64,000 nucleotides of DNA from DASQFI01 sp035633215 (GTDB lineage Bacteria > Acidobacteriota > Vicinamibacteria > Vicinamibacterales > SCN-69-37). The position numbers and the translations under genes were made by a program. A model generated the notes under the pieces. The model searched no databases, was not told where the DNA came from, and saw only the letters and a program-made list of their open reading frames with translations. Below, in pieces: positions 51,613 through 59,641 of the stretch; the stretch's first letter is position 1, and each line of letters begins with the position of its first letter. The stretch is from positions 7,999 to 71,998 of the forward strand of contig DASQFI010000031.1 of the NCBI GenBank assembly GCA_035633215.1, read 5' to 3'.

Positions 51613-52296
51613 ATGACGCCACTTGATGCCGTGCTCGATCGGCCCGCACCCGGAAACGCCCCGCTGCGCACATCCCCCGCGCCGCAGGTCCACCTCCGGG
51701 TGCTGGTCGCCGACGACGAACGGGACGTCGTCGAGGCCGTGCGGCTGTTGTTCGCCGCGCACGACCTGACAGTGTTGCCCGCGACCTCCCCGGCAGAAGC
51801 GATGGCCGCCGCGCGCGTCCAGCCGCTCGACGCCGCGCTGATCGATCTGAACTACGAAAAGGGCCGGACCAACGGCGACCAGGGCCTCGAGCTGATCTCG
51901 ACGCTCCGGCGCTCGCTTCCGGGGCTGCCGATCGTCGTGATGACGGCGTGGAGCTCGATCGAGCTCGCGCTCGAGGCGATGCGGCGAGGGGCGCGGGACT
52001 TCATCGAGAAACCGTGGGACGACTCGCGGCTCGTCACGATGATGCGCTCGCACGCCGAGCTGGGGCGGGCGCTCCGCCGGGTCGGCGAGCTCGAAACGGA
52101 AGTGCGTCAGCTGCGCGGCGGCCCCGAAGGCGCGTCGAACGGCAACGGCCTCCCGAGCATGCGGCTCCTCGAAGTCGAAGGCCACCTGGTGCGCCAGGCG
52201 ATGGAGCGGCACCAGGGCAACGTCAGCCGCGCGGCACGCACGCTCGGCCTCAGCCGATCGGCGCTCTACCGCCGGCTGGAACGACACAAGATCTAG
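51613..52296 (+). CDS. Fis-type response regulator
   Basis: The 227-residue protein has a CheY-like receiver with acidic pair Asp34-Asp35, phosphoacceptor Asp78, Thr111 and Lys133. A linker with a possible coiled coil follows, then a Fis/NtrC-type HTH (ERHQGNVSRAARTLGLSRSALYRRLERHKI). It lacks the AAA+ domain of NtrC, like the PrrA/RegA class. No sensor kinase is adjacent. Following the adaptor and ATPase, it probably regulates that transport set. Confidence 0.93.
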   Translation: MTPLDAVLDRPAPGNAPLRTSPAPQVHLRVLVADDERDVVEAVRLLFAAHDLTVLPATSPAEAMAAARVQPLDAALIDLNYEKGRTNGDQGLELISTLRRSLPGLPIVVMTAWSSIELALEAMRRGARDFIEKPWDDSRLVTMMRSHAELGRALRRVGELETEVRQLRGGPEGASNGNGLPSMRLLEVEGHLVRQAMERHQGNVSRAARTLGLSRSALYRRLERHKI

Positions 52297-52352
52297 ACAA
52301 CGGCGGTTGGCGGTCGACGATCCCAGAGTGGAGATCGTCGACCGCGATCGGT

Positions 52353-53237
52353 CTAGTACCCAGACCCAGACTGTCCGGGCGCCACGTTCTCGCCACGCGA
52401 CTCCTGCAGGATCTTGACCCCGGCGCTCGCGCCGACGCGCGTCGCCCCGGCGGCGACCATGGCTTTGACGCCGTCGAGGTCTCTGACGCCGCCCGCGGCT
52501 TTGACGCCCATGTCCGCGCCGACGACCCGGCGCATCAGCGCGACGTCGGCGACCGTCGCGCCGCCCGGACCGAACCCCGTCGAGGTCTTCACGAAGGTCG
52601 CGCCGGCGGCCTTTGCCAGCGCGCAGGCGGTCACTTTTTCCTCGTCGGTCAGATAGGCGGCTTCGATGATGACCTTGCTCGTCGCGCCGCAGTCCAGGCA
52701 CGGCCCCGTGACCGCCTCGATGTCGCGTTCGACGGTCCGCAAGTCGCCCGATTTCAGCGCGCCGATGTTGATGACCATGTCCACCTCGCGCGCGCCGTCG
52801 AAAATCACCCGCCGCGTCTCGAAGTGTTTGACGTCGGCGGTGGTCGCGCCGAGCGGAAAGCCGACGACCGCGCAGACGCCGACGTCGGTGCCGCGCAGGA
52901 GCGACGCACACAGGCCGACCCACGTCGGGTTCACGCAGACCGTCGCGAAATGATGATCGGCGGCGTCGCGGCAGAGCCGCTCGATTTCCTGGCGCGTGGC
53001 GTCGGGCTTGAGCAGCGTATGATCGATCAACGCGGCGATGCCGGACGGCGCGCCGCCGGCAGCGTGCACGCCGAGCCGATCGGCGCCAGCGTCGATGACG
53101 CCTTGAAGCCGCGTCGGACAGCAGTCCTCGAGCACTGAATGACACGCGCATCGCGACACGGGACGGCGCGAGGCCGCCATCACCTCCTCGGCGACGATCG
53201 CGATCAAGCGCGCGAGATCAACTGACTGCGTGTCCAT
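52353..53237 (-). CDS. deoC: deoxyribose-phosphate aldolase with N-terminal extension
   Basis: The 294-residue protein contains a full DERA domain: Asp153, Schiff-base Lys217 in VKTSTGF and Lys246 in VKAAGG. DERA splits deoxyribose 5-phosphate into acetaldehyde and glyceraldehyde 3-phosphate. It carries a 65-residue N-terminal extension; residues 6-21 (VDLARLIAIVAEEVMA) look like an amphipathic helix, followed by a Cys-rich stretch (Cys30, Cys32, Cys39, Cys40). Such helices target enzymes to bacterial microcompartments. The ATG overlaps the rpiB-like stop by one base (TGATG), so the pair is coupled. Confidence 0.92.
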   Translation of the reverse strand: MDTQSVDLARLIAIVAEEVMAASRRPVSRCACHSVLEDCCPTRLQGVIDAGADRLGVHAAGGAPSGIAALIDHTLLKPDATRQEIERLCRDAADHHFATVCVNPTWVGLCASLLRGTDVGVCAVVGFPLGATTADVKHFETRRVIFDGAREVDMVINIGALKSGDLRTVERDIEAVTGPCLDCGATSKVIIEAAYLTDEEKVTACALAKAAGATFVKTSTGFGPGGATVADVALMRRVVGADMGVKAAGGVRDLDGVKAMVAAGATRVGASAGVKILQESRGENVAPGQSGSGY

Positions 53238-53878
53238 CAGAACCTGTCCTCGAGCCCGCGGATCTTGAGGAGGCGGCGCAAGTACCTGGCCTCGCGCGTG
53301 GGTGTCGAGAGCCACACGTCGACGATTTCCCTCGCCTCTGCCGGCGACACGAGCGTGGCGCCGAGCGTCAGCACGTTCGCCCCGTTATGCTCGCGCGCGT
53401 ACCGGGCGAGCGTCGCTGTGGTGCACATCGCGGCGCGGACGCCCCGGATCTTGTTGGCGGCGATCGCCGATCCCAGGCCCGCGCCGTCGATCACGATGCC
53501 CGCATCGGCCTCGTTGCGGACCACCGCCCGCCCGACCGTTGCAGCAATATCTGGATAGTCCACCGCGTCGGCCGTCGAGGTGCCGTGGTCGGCGACGGCC
53601 TTGCCGGCTTTCCGCAGGTGATCGATCAAAGCCGTCTTGAGGGCGAGACCCGTGTGGTCGGCGCCGATCGCCACTCGCCCCACCGGAGTCACGGGCGCGA
53701 GATCGGCCGGCAGGGCCGGATCGACCGATCCGGACGGCACCACGGTGACGCGTCTTTCGCGCAGTGTGTCCCAGGCCAGGGGCGTGACGTGCCCGCCGCG
53801 ATCGAGCTCGACCGTTGAGCCCCGCTCGATCAGCCGCGCGTCCGTCTCCGTAATGATGCCGAACCGCCGCGCGGGCAC
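53237..53878 (-). CDS. RpiB-like sugar-phosphate isomerase with N-terminal extension
   Basis: The 213-residue protein has the RpiB/LacA/LacB core from residue 66: GADHTGLALK, DYPDIA, GAGLGSAIAANKIRG and REHNGANVLTLGA. The catalytic cysteine of E. coli RpiB is replaced by Asp131 in IVIDGAG. RpiB interconverts ribose 5-phosphate and ribulose 5-phosphate; specificity here is uncertain. The 65-residue N-terminal part ends in VTPLAWDTLRERRVTVV, resembling a motif seen in microcompartment enzymes. GTG 53878 directly follows the hpt stop and the stop overlaps deoC, so it lies in the middle of a salvage operon. Confidence 0.85.
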   Translation of the reverse strand: MPARRFGIITETDARLIERGSTVELDRGGHVTPLAWDTLRERRVTVVPSGSVDPALPADLAPVTPVGRVAIGADHTGLALKTALIDHLRKAGKAVADHGTSTADAVDYPDIAATVGRAVVRNEADAGIVIDGAGLGSAIAANKIRGVRAAMCTTATLARYAREHNGANVLTLGATLVSPAEAREIVDVWLSTPTREARYLRRLLKIRGLEDRF

Positions 53879-54403
53879 TCAGTCCTTCCCTTCGAGCACC
53901 GCGATGTCCGGAAGATTGCGGTGCTGCTCGTCGAAGTCGAGCCCGTACCCGACGACGAACCGGTCTTCGATGGTGAATCCGATGTACTCGACTTTCACGT
54001 CGATCTTCCGTCGCGACGGCTTGCTCAGAAGGCAGGCGGTCTTGAGCGCGCGCGGCTCGCGCGCGCGCAGAATCTCCTGCAGGTACGACAGGGTCAGACC
54101 CGTATCGACGATGTCCTCGACGATGACCACGTTGCGCCCTTCGAGGCTGGTGTCGAGGTCCTTGGTCAGCCGGACCTCACCAGAGGAGTTGGTGCTGGCG
54201 CCATAGCTCGACACGGCGATGAAGTCGCAGGTCACGGGCCCGTCGATCGCGCGAATGAGCTCAGACAGGAACATGAACGCGCCCTTCAGCACCGCCACGA
54301 AATGGATCGGCGTGCCCGTGCCGAAGTCCGCGCGGATCGTGCGCGCCAACTCGGCGATCCTCGCCTGGATATCCTGCCGGGGAATCAGCACTTCGAGCGC
54401 CAC
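53879..54403 (-). CDS. hpt: hypoxanthine phosphoribosyltransferase
   Basis: The 174-residue enzyme has the PRPP loop VVIVEDIVDTGLTL and the early LKGAFMFLSELIRAI segment, plus VGYGLDFDEQHRNLPDIAVL at the C-terminus. HPRT converts hypoxanthine or guanine with PRPP to IMP or GMP. The GTG start lies 1 base after the amidohydrolase stop and the gene ends directly against the rpiB-like start, so it belongs to an operon for purine and pentose salvage. Confidence 0.95.
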   Translation of the reverse strand: MALEVLIPRQDIQARIAELARTIRADFGTGTPIHFVAVLKGAFMFLSELIRAIDGPVTCDFIAVSSYGASTNSSGEVRLTKDLDTSLEGRNVVIVEDIVDTGLTLSYLQEILRAREPRALKTACLLSKPSRRKIDVKVEYIGFTIEDRFVVGYGLDFDEQHRNLPDIAVLEGKD

Positions 54404-54404
54404 G

Positions 54405-55844
54405 CTATTTGCCTTTCGACTCGGCGCCGGCCGGTGCCGGCGGCACCGACACGCGCACGCGTTCAGCCATGGCCCGCGCGTCGCGCAGCACGTCGGCCGG
54501 CTTCAGCGAGAGCACTTCCCGGTCGCGCATCAGCACGCGTCCGCCCACGATCGTCGTCCGGACATCGTCGCCGCGGGTGACGTACACGAGGTGGGAAATC
54601 GGGTTGAACATCGGCGTCTGGCGGGCGCCGTCCATCGCGACCGTGATGAGATCGGCGTTTTTTCCAGGCTCGAGGCTGCCCGTCGTCTCGCCCAGCCCGA
54701 TCGCGTCCGCGCCTCGCCGCGTGGCCAGCTCGAGCACTTGCCGGGCGGGCAGCACTTCCGGATCGCCGGTCGCGGATTTGTGCAGCAGCGCGGCAAAACG
54801 CATCGCTTCGAACATGTCGAGGTCGTTGTTGCTCGCCGCTCCGTCCGTGCCCAATCCCGACCGAATGCCGGAAATCAGCCACTTCGGCACCGCGGCCACG
54901 CCGCTCGCGAGCTTCATGTTGCTCTCGGGGTTGTGCGCCAGGCCGACGCCGGCCTTGGCGAGGACGGTCATGTCGGCAGCGTCCAGGTACACCGCGTGCG
55001 CAGCGATGGATCGGCCGGTCCAGATGCCGAGTGAATCGAGAAACCGCGTTGGCGACGTGTGAAACGCGTCCTGAACGATCTTCATTTCATCCCGCGTCTC
55101 GGCCAGATGAATCAGCAGCGGGACGTCGTGCCGGTTCGCCAGATCGCGCGCCGCTTTGAGCGTGGCCGGCTCGAGGGTATACGCGGCATGCGGAGCCACG
55201 GCCGGCGTGATGAGCGCATCGGTCTTCCACTTGGTGATGAACGCTTCGGCGCGGGTGAGCCCGGCTTCAGGTGTCGGCGCGTCGGCGACCGGAAACTTGA
55301 TGACCGACTGACCCAGTACGGCCCGCAGACCGGCCTGGCGCGTCACCTCGGCGATGTCGTCTTCGAAGTAATACATGTCGACGAACGTGGTCGTCCCCGA
55401 CTCGATCATCTCGAGCGCGGCCAGCCGCGCGCCGACTCGCACGAAATCCGGTGAGACGGTCGCCTTCTCGACCGGGAAGATGTATTTCGTCAGCCAGTCC
55501 ATCAACTTCAGGTCGTCGGCCAGCCCGCGGTACAGCACCATCGGCGCGTGCGTGTGCGTATTGATGAGGCCGGGAAGAATCACCTGTCCCCGAACGTTGA
55601 TGCTCTCAGCCGCCTCGTAGCTTCCGCGGATCTCGTCGACGGTCCCGACGGCGACGATCTTCGCGCCGTCGATCGCCACGGCGCCGTCAGGAATGACGCG
55701 GCCGTTGACGTCCATCGTGACGACGGTGCCGCCATGGACGAGGAGGCTGATGGGCGTGCCGGCCTGTCCGCGAATGGACAGGACGAGCAGCGCCGTGATG
55801 GCGACAAAGGCGAGGGCGATGCCGAAGAAACGGCCGGAACGCAT
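54405..55844 (-). CDS. MTA/SAH deaminase-type amidohydrolase with N-terminal membrane anchor
   Basis: The 479-residue protein is a cytosine-deaminase-type amidohydrolase with metal ligands in NTHTHAPM, HLAETRDE and HAVYLD and the Asp in GTDGAASNNDLDMFEAMR. These are marks of 5-methylthioadenosine/S-adenosylhomocysteine deaminase (MtaD). It begins with a hydrophobic helix (about residues 8-25), unusual for this cytoplasmic enzyme, so it is probably anchored or exported. ATG 55844 precedes that helix. It is first in a leftward operon with hpt, rpiB-like and deoC. Confidence 0.9.
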   Translation of the reverse strand: MRSGRFFGIALAFVAITALLVLSIRGQAGTPISLLVHGGTVVTMDVNGRVIPDGAVAIDGAKIVAVGTVDEIRGSYEAAESINVRGQVILPGLINTHTHAPMVLYRGLADDLKLMDWLTKYIFPVEKATVSPDFVRVGARLAALEMIESGTTTFVDMYYFEDDIAEVTRQAGLRAVLGQSVIKFPVADAPTPEAGLTRAEAFITKWKTDALITPAVAPHAAYTLEPATLKAARDLANRHDVPLLIHLAETRDEMKIVQDAFHTSPTRFLDSLGIWTGRSIAAHAVYLDAADMTVLAKAGVGLAHNPESNMKLASGVAAVPKWLISGIRSGLGTDGAASNNDLDMFEAMRFAALLHKSATGDPEVLPARQVLELATRRGADAIGLGETTGSLEPGKNADLITVAMDGARQTPMFNPISHLVYVTRGDDVRTTIVGGRVLMRDREVLSLKPADVLRDARAMAERVRVSVPPAPAGAESKGK

Positions 55845-55902
55845 GGGAATGCAGATTCTATCGCTTGCGGTTCCCCGGTTCCCGTACGTGTATAGTTCGC
55901 CC

Positions 55903-56526
55903 GTGCCGGTCCATTTGGTGCAGCATCCCGTCGCGCACGATGCGCTCCTGGCGCTGCGCGACAAGACGACGCGTACCAGCCATTTCCGGCGGCTGGCGCA
56001 CCGCCTGAGCCTGGTGCTGGCCATCGAAGCGACACGCGACCTGCCCATGACGCGCAAGCGCGTCGAGACGCCGCTCGAGCCGGCCGACGGCGACGCGCTC
56101 GAAGCCGACGTCGTCGTCGTGCCCGTGCTCCGGGCCGGACTGGGCATGGTGGAGGCGGTGCTCGAGCTGATTCCCCACGCCCGCGTCGGCCACATCGGCC
56201 TGCAGCGGGACGAACGCACGGCGGTGGCCTCGCAGTACTACTCGAAGCTGCCGCGCGATCTGTCGAAGAGCACGGCGCTCGTGGTCGATCCGATGCTCGC
56301 CACGGGCGGAAGCGCGGTCTCCGCGGTCACCGCGCTCCAGCATGCCGGCGCCGTCGACATCCGGCTCCTCTGCATCGTGGCCGCACCGGAAGGGATCGCC
56401 GCGGTCGAATCGGCGCACCCCTCCGTGCACATCTACACCCCCGCCGTCGATCGCGAGCTGAACGCGCACAAGTTCATCCTGCCCGGCCTCGGGGATTTCG
56501 GAGATCGCCTGTATGGCACGCTCTAA
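55903..56526 (+). CDS. upp: uracil phosphoribosyltransferase
   Basis: The 207-residue enzyme has the UPRT core: RRLAHRLSLVLAIEATRDLP, VPVLRAGLGMVEAVLELIPHA, PRPP loop VVDPMLATGGSA and the C-terminal PGLGDFGDRLYGT. It converts uracil and PRPP to UMP. GTG 55903 matches the family N-terminus; longer upstream starts run over the mtaD-like gene. The gene diverges from the mtaD-like gene 58 bases away. It overlaps the citryl-CoA-lyase-like gene by 14 bases. Confidence 0.95.
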   Translation: MPVHLVQHPVAHDALLALRDKTTRTSHFRRLAHRLSLVLAIEATRDLPMTRKRVETPLEPADGDALEADVVVVPVLRAGLGMVEAVLELIPHARVGHIGLQRDERTAVASQYYSKLPRDLSKSTALVVDPMLATGGSAVSAVTALQHAGAVDIRLLCIVAAPEGIAAVESAHPSVHIYTPAVDRELNAHKFILPGLGDFGDRLYGTL

Positions 56527-57352
56527 ATCGGCGACGGCGACGACGAAACCCGGCGAACGCACGCGGTGGAACACGGGTCTCACGTACATCGAGCCCAATC
56601 GGATCCTGCTGCGAGGATACCGGCTCGACGAAGTCATGGGCCGCGTCAGTTTCGGCGAGGCCGTCTATCTCATGCTCACCGGCGAGCTGCCGACGCCGTC
56701 CATCGGCCGGCTGGTCGACGCCATGCTGGTGTCGTTCATCGATCACGGCGCCACGCCGCCCTCGACGCTGGCCGCGCGCAACGCCGCGACGACCGGCGCC
56801 TCGCTTCGCGGATCGGTGGCGGCCGGGGTGCTCGGGTTCGGCCCGCACTACGGCGGCGACGTGCTGGCCTGCAGCCAGCTGCTCGAGGACGGTCTGGCGC
56901 TTGCGCGAACGGGCACGTCGATCGCGGCGGCCGCGACCGTGCTGGTCGAACGGATGGTGAACGACGAAGCGCTCCCGCCGCCCGGTTTCGGCCATCGGTA
57001 CCACACAATCGACCCGCGCGCGACGCGGCTCCTGCAAATCGCGCACGAGTTGGAAGTGGACCAGGAGCACACGCAGCTCATCCGCGCCATTGAGCACGCG
57101 ATGTCGCGCCACCCGGCCCTCAAGGATCGCTCCCTGCCGATCAACGTGGACGGCGCGATTGCCGCGGTCTGCGGCGACATCGGCCTGCCGTCGCAGGTGG
57201 CCGACGCGCTGCTCATCATCTCGCGTGTGCCGGGCCTGGCCGCGCACGCCATCGAGGAACAGTCGCGCGAAGCCCCGATGCGGGTGATCGACCCGCTGTC
57301 GTACGATTACGACGGACCGAGCGACAGACGGCTTCCCGACAGACGGAAGTAG
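56513..57352 (+). CDS. short citrate synthase family protein (citryl-CoA lyase-like)
   Basis: The 279-residue protein has citrate-synthase-family landmarks but only the C-terminal catalytic portion: His in FGPHYGG, GFGHRYH and the Asp region NVDGAIAAVCGDIGL. Full citrate synthases are over 370 residues, so this length matches citryl-CoA lyase and related short forms. It would cleave or make citryl-CoA or a similar acyl-CoA. It overlaps upp by 14 bases (ATG 56513), indicating coupling. The metabolic link between the two is unclear. Confidence 0.85.
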   Translation: MARSKSATATTKPGERTRWNTGLTYIEPNRILLRGYRLDEVMGRVSFGEAVYLMLTGELPTPSIGRLVDAMLVSFIDHGATPPSTLAARNAATTGASLRGSVAAGVLGFGPHYGGDVLACSQLLEDGLALARTGTSIAAAATVLVERMVNDEALPPPGFGHRYHTIDPRATRLLQIAHELEVDQEHTQLIRAIEHAMSRHPALKDRSLPINVDGAIAAVCGDIGLPSQVADALLIISRVPGLAAHAIEEQSREAPMRVIDPLSYDYDGPSDRRLPDRRK

Positions 57353-57370
57353 GGGCGCAAGCGCGCCGGA

Positions 57371-58042
57371 TCAGGCCGGTGTTGCCGGCTTCTTGGATTT
57401 CTTCCACGCGTCTTCTTCGCCCGCCATCGCCGCCGAGCGCGCGGCCGGGCTGAACTCGCCGGAGTGACCCGCCCGCCGCTCGCTCAGCGACTGGGCCACC
57501 GCGCCCATCGCCGCGCGCGCCGCGGTTCCGCTCGTGCCGTACGTCAACGCGCTGCCGGGGGCGATCCCGATCTTCGCCGCGCTGGCGATCGCGTCCTGAT
57601 TCGTGCCGACGAAGATGAACTCCCACTGGTATACGTCACGCTGGTGGCCGATCATCTCGTTGACCTGCGGGTACGTGAACTCGCGGCTCGAGTTCTCTTC
57701 GCCGTCGGTGATGATCACGACGATGACCTTGCCCGGACGGTCGGCCTCCGGCATGGCCGCCAGCCGCTGGCCCGTCGCAGAGATAGTCTTGCCCATCGCG
57801 TCGAGGAGCGCCGTGCCGCCCGACGGGTTGTAGGTCTCCATCGTGAGCGCCGGCACGTCGACCGGCGTCTTCGCCGTGAACGAGACCTGGTAGCTCGTGT
57901 CGAACTGGACGAGCGAGAGCGCGGCCACACCCGGCTGGACCTTCTGATCGTCGACGAGCGCGTTGAACCCGCCGATCGCGTCCGACCGGCGCACTTCCAT
58001 GGATCCCGATCTGTCGAGAATGACCGTGATGTCAGTTTTCAT
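57371..58042 (-). CDS. von Willebrand factor A domain protein
   Basis: The 223-residue protein starts with the VWA fold: ITVILDRSGSM (MIDAS DxSxS), a central GGTALLDAMGKTI and the final IITDGEEN. It is cytoplasmic, with no signal. After the VWA domain (about residue 170) is a low-complexity alanine/serine tail ending KKSKKPATPA. VWA proteins bind partners through a metal ion. The start overlaps the XRE gene by 11 bases, so the two are coupled. No ATPase or other system partner is adjacent. Confidence 0.9.
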   Translation of the reverse strand: MKTDITVILDRSGSMEVRRSDAIGGFNALVDDQKVQPGVAALSLVQFDTSYQVSFTAKTPVDVPALTMETYNPSGGTALLDAMGKTISATGQRLAAMPEADRPGKVIVVIITDGEENSSREFTYPQVNEMIGHQRDVYQWEFIFVGTNQDAIASAAKIGIAPGSALTYGTSGTAARAAMGAVAQSLSERRAGHSGEFSPAARSAAMAGEEDAWKKSKKPATPA

Positions 58043-58283
58043 TCGTCTCCTCTTGGCGAAGGACTCGAAGGCGCGTGATCGCCTCTTCGAACTGGTCGAG
58101 CATCGTCGGGGACAATTCCCGGTGGCCGCGCTCGAGGTCCGAAACATACGGGGCGGAATAACCCACCGCCCGCGCCATCGCCCGCAAGGACACGCCCGCC
58201 TGTTCGCGGGCCTGCCTGAGGTACGCGGGATTCCCTTTGGTTTTGGTGACGGTCTCGGTGATCAGCCGCTTCGGCTTCGCCAT
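58032..58283 (-). CDS. XRE family helix-turn-helix regulator
   Basis: The 83-residue DNA-binding protein has a Cro/C1-type HTH (LRQAREQAGVSLRAMARAVGYSAPYVSDLERGHRELSP) and a short C-terminal helix. It overlaps the VWA gene by 11 bases. A perfect 23-bp palindrome begins at the ATG itself, with a further half-site beyond, so autorepression is likely. No Shine-Dalgarno is seen, which suggests a leaderless mRNA. Confidence 0.92.
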   Translation of the reverse strand: MAKPKRLITETVTKTKGNPAYLRQAREQAGVSLRAMARAVGYSAPYVSDLERGHRELSPTMLDQFEEAITRLRVLRQEETNEN

Positions 58284-58304
58284 GTAAGCTACGGTAGCTT
58301 ACAT
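58282..58304. promoter_or_regulatory. 23-bp palindromic operator at the XRE start codon
   Basis: ATGTAAGCTAC (58282-58292), one central base and its inverted copy (58294-58304) form a perfect palindrome that includes bases of the start codon (58281-58283). AGCTTAC recurs at 58306-58312 as an additional half-site. This predicts cooperative binding of the XRE protein. Confidence 0.78.
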
Positions 58305-58456
58305 CAGCTTACGATGCAACGGTTCCGCGGTGCGGGGTTCCGAGGGGCGGTCGGTCCACCTTCGCGCTCCGCGCTACGGTGGACAACCTTCGCAGACGCT
58401 CGCCTGACGCGGCCTGCCAACCGTAGCCGCGAGCGTAGCGAGCGATTGGCGAAGGT

Positions 58457-58533
58457 TGGTGGGCGCTGGTGGATTCGAACCACCGACCCCCGCCGTGTGA
58501 AGGCGATGCTCTAGCCAACTGAGCCAAGCGCCC
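58457..58533 (-). tRNA. tRNA-Val (CAC)
   Basis: The minus strand gives a full cloverleaf: acceptor GGGCGCT/AGCGCCC, D arm GCTCAGTTGGCTAGAGC, anticodon stem-loop TCGCC-TTCACAC-GGCGG with anticodon CAC at positions 34-36, T arm GGTGG-TTCGAAT-CCACC and an encoded CCA. It therefore reads GUG codons. No integrase is nearby. The 150 bases to its left (58305-58456) are GC-rich hairpin-prone sequence without a gene. Confidence 0.97.
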
Positions 58534-58553
58534 AACCGACGTGCTTTCTGAGA

Positions 58554-59180
58554 TTAGCGCAAGCCGGCCGGCGCCGCCAAGCTCGTACTCATCTTCTTCA
58601 CTTCTTCGATGAGCAGGCCGAGCACGCGCATGTACCGCTCCTCGGCCGTCGAAAAGAGCTTCTGGTAGGCCTCGGACGAGATCTTCTTCGAGTTGCGCTG
58701 ATTGGGGGCCGCGAAATCGCCGTCGAATACGCGCTGCTCCGTGCCGAGTTTCACCGCGTCGTGCGCCAGACTCTTGCCGGGAACGGCAATCAGGCCGTCG
58801 CAGAGCGCGTCCTCGATGAACGTCTTGTCGGAGGAGTGCACCGACGTGTTCAGATCGACGTACGCGTTCATGAAGTCCTTGTAGTACAGCCGCGCGTCCA
58901 TTTCGCTCGGCTTGGAGTAGGCCGCCGAGACGACCAGCAACTGCACGCTCGGAATGTGGAGCGCGGCGACGAAACGCCCGGAGCCGTCGGGATCTTTCGC
59001 GGCGACCGCCTCGAGCTTCTTCGACTGCATCAGCGCGACCAGTTCTTTGACTTTGGCCGCCGAGGCCGCAGCCGCCGGCTGGGTGGGCGGCGTCCGCGCG
59101 GAGACTGATGGCCCGAGCGCCAGACAGAGCCCGGTCGCCGAGAGGAGAAGAACGCGGCCGGCCAACTGGGAGGGAGTCAT
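58554..59180 (-). CDS. hypothetical secreted protein
   Basis: The 208-residue protein has a signal peptide (about residues 1-30) and then an alpha/beta domain that starts KVKELVALMQSKKLEAVAAKDPDGSGRFVAALHIP, continues YSKPSEMDARLYYKDFMNAYVDLNTSVHSSDKTF and ends with a long helix (AYQKLFSTAEERYMRVLGLLIEEVKKM). I recognise no family or active site. ATG 59180 sits at the beginning of the signal peptide, with GGGAGG near 10 bases upstream. It lies between the tRNA and the DUF948-like gene. Confidence 0.7.
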   Translation of the reverse strand: MTPSQLAGRVLLLSATGLCLALGPSVSARTPPTQPAAAASAAKVKELVALMQSKKLEAVAAKDPDGSGRFVAALHIPSVQLLVVSAAYSKPSEMDARLYYKDFMNAYVDLNTSVHSSDKTFIEDALCDGLIAVPGKSLAHDAVKLGTEQRVFDGDFAAPNQRNSKKISSEAYQKLFSTAEERYMRVLGLLIEEVKKMSTSLAAPAGLR

Positions 59181-59224
59181 GCGCCACTTTCTACCACCGC
59201 GACCGGTGGTGGTCAATCATGCCT

Positions 59225-59641
59225 TTACCCGACAAACAGCGCTTCTTCCTCATCCCGACCGGGACGAGGGTCGCGCGGCCGGCGCAAGATTGACAGTGCC
59301 GCCCGCACGGCCGACACCACCGCGGCGCCTTGCCGGACCGGCTCGACAAACGCCCCTTGGACGACGTGCAAGGTCTGGTCCAAACGCTCGCTGGTCGCGG
59401 CGAGCGTGCGATCCACCCGCTCTACCTGCTGCACAGCCAGGGCGGCCGCCCGCGCGGCGTCATCCGCGATGCGATGCGCCTTTTCTGCCAGGGGGCGGAC
59501 TTCCTGCCGGATTTCCTGAACTGTGCCGACTAGCTGGCGGGCCGACCGCAAGACGGCGAGCAAGACGCCGATCTGCACGATCGTCATGACCACTACGGCC
59601 GCGGCGATGACGCCGAGGAAGACCAGCTGCCAGTCGATCAC
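59225..59641 (-). CDS. DUF948-like single-pass membrane protein
   Basis: The 138-residue protein has one N-terminal helix (about residues 5-31) and then a long coiled coil (about 35-110, with VRPLAEKAHRIADDAARAAALAVQQVERVDRTL). The layout matches the DUF948 class often paired with YtxH proteins. Its start overlaps the YtxH stop by 4 bases (ATGA), so it is the final gene of the uvrB-mla operon. It may organise the cell envelope. Confidence 0.78.
   Translation of the reverse strand: MIDWQLVFLGVIAAAVVVMTIVQIGVLLAVLRSARQLVGTVQEIRQEVRPLAEKAHRIADDAARAAALAVQQVERVDRTLAATSERLDQTLHVVQGAFVEPVRQGAAVVSAVRAALSILRRPRDPRPGRDEEEALFVG

Noticed and set aside
58457..58533. tRNA-Val as an integration site of a genomic island
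   Set aside because: No integrase, no repeated 3' end of the tRNA and no composition break nearby.
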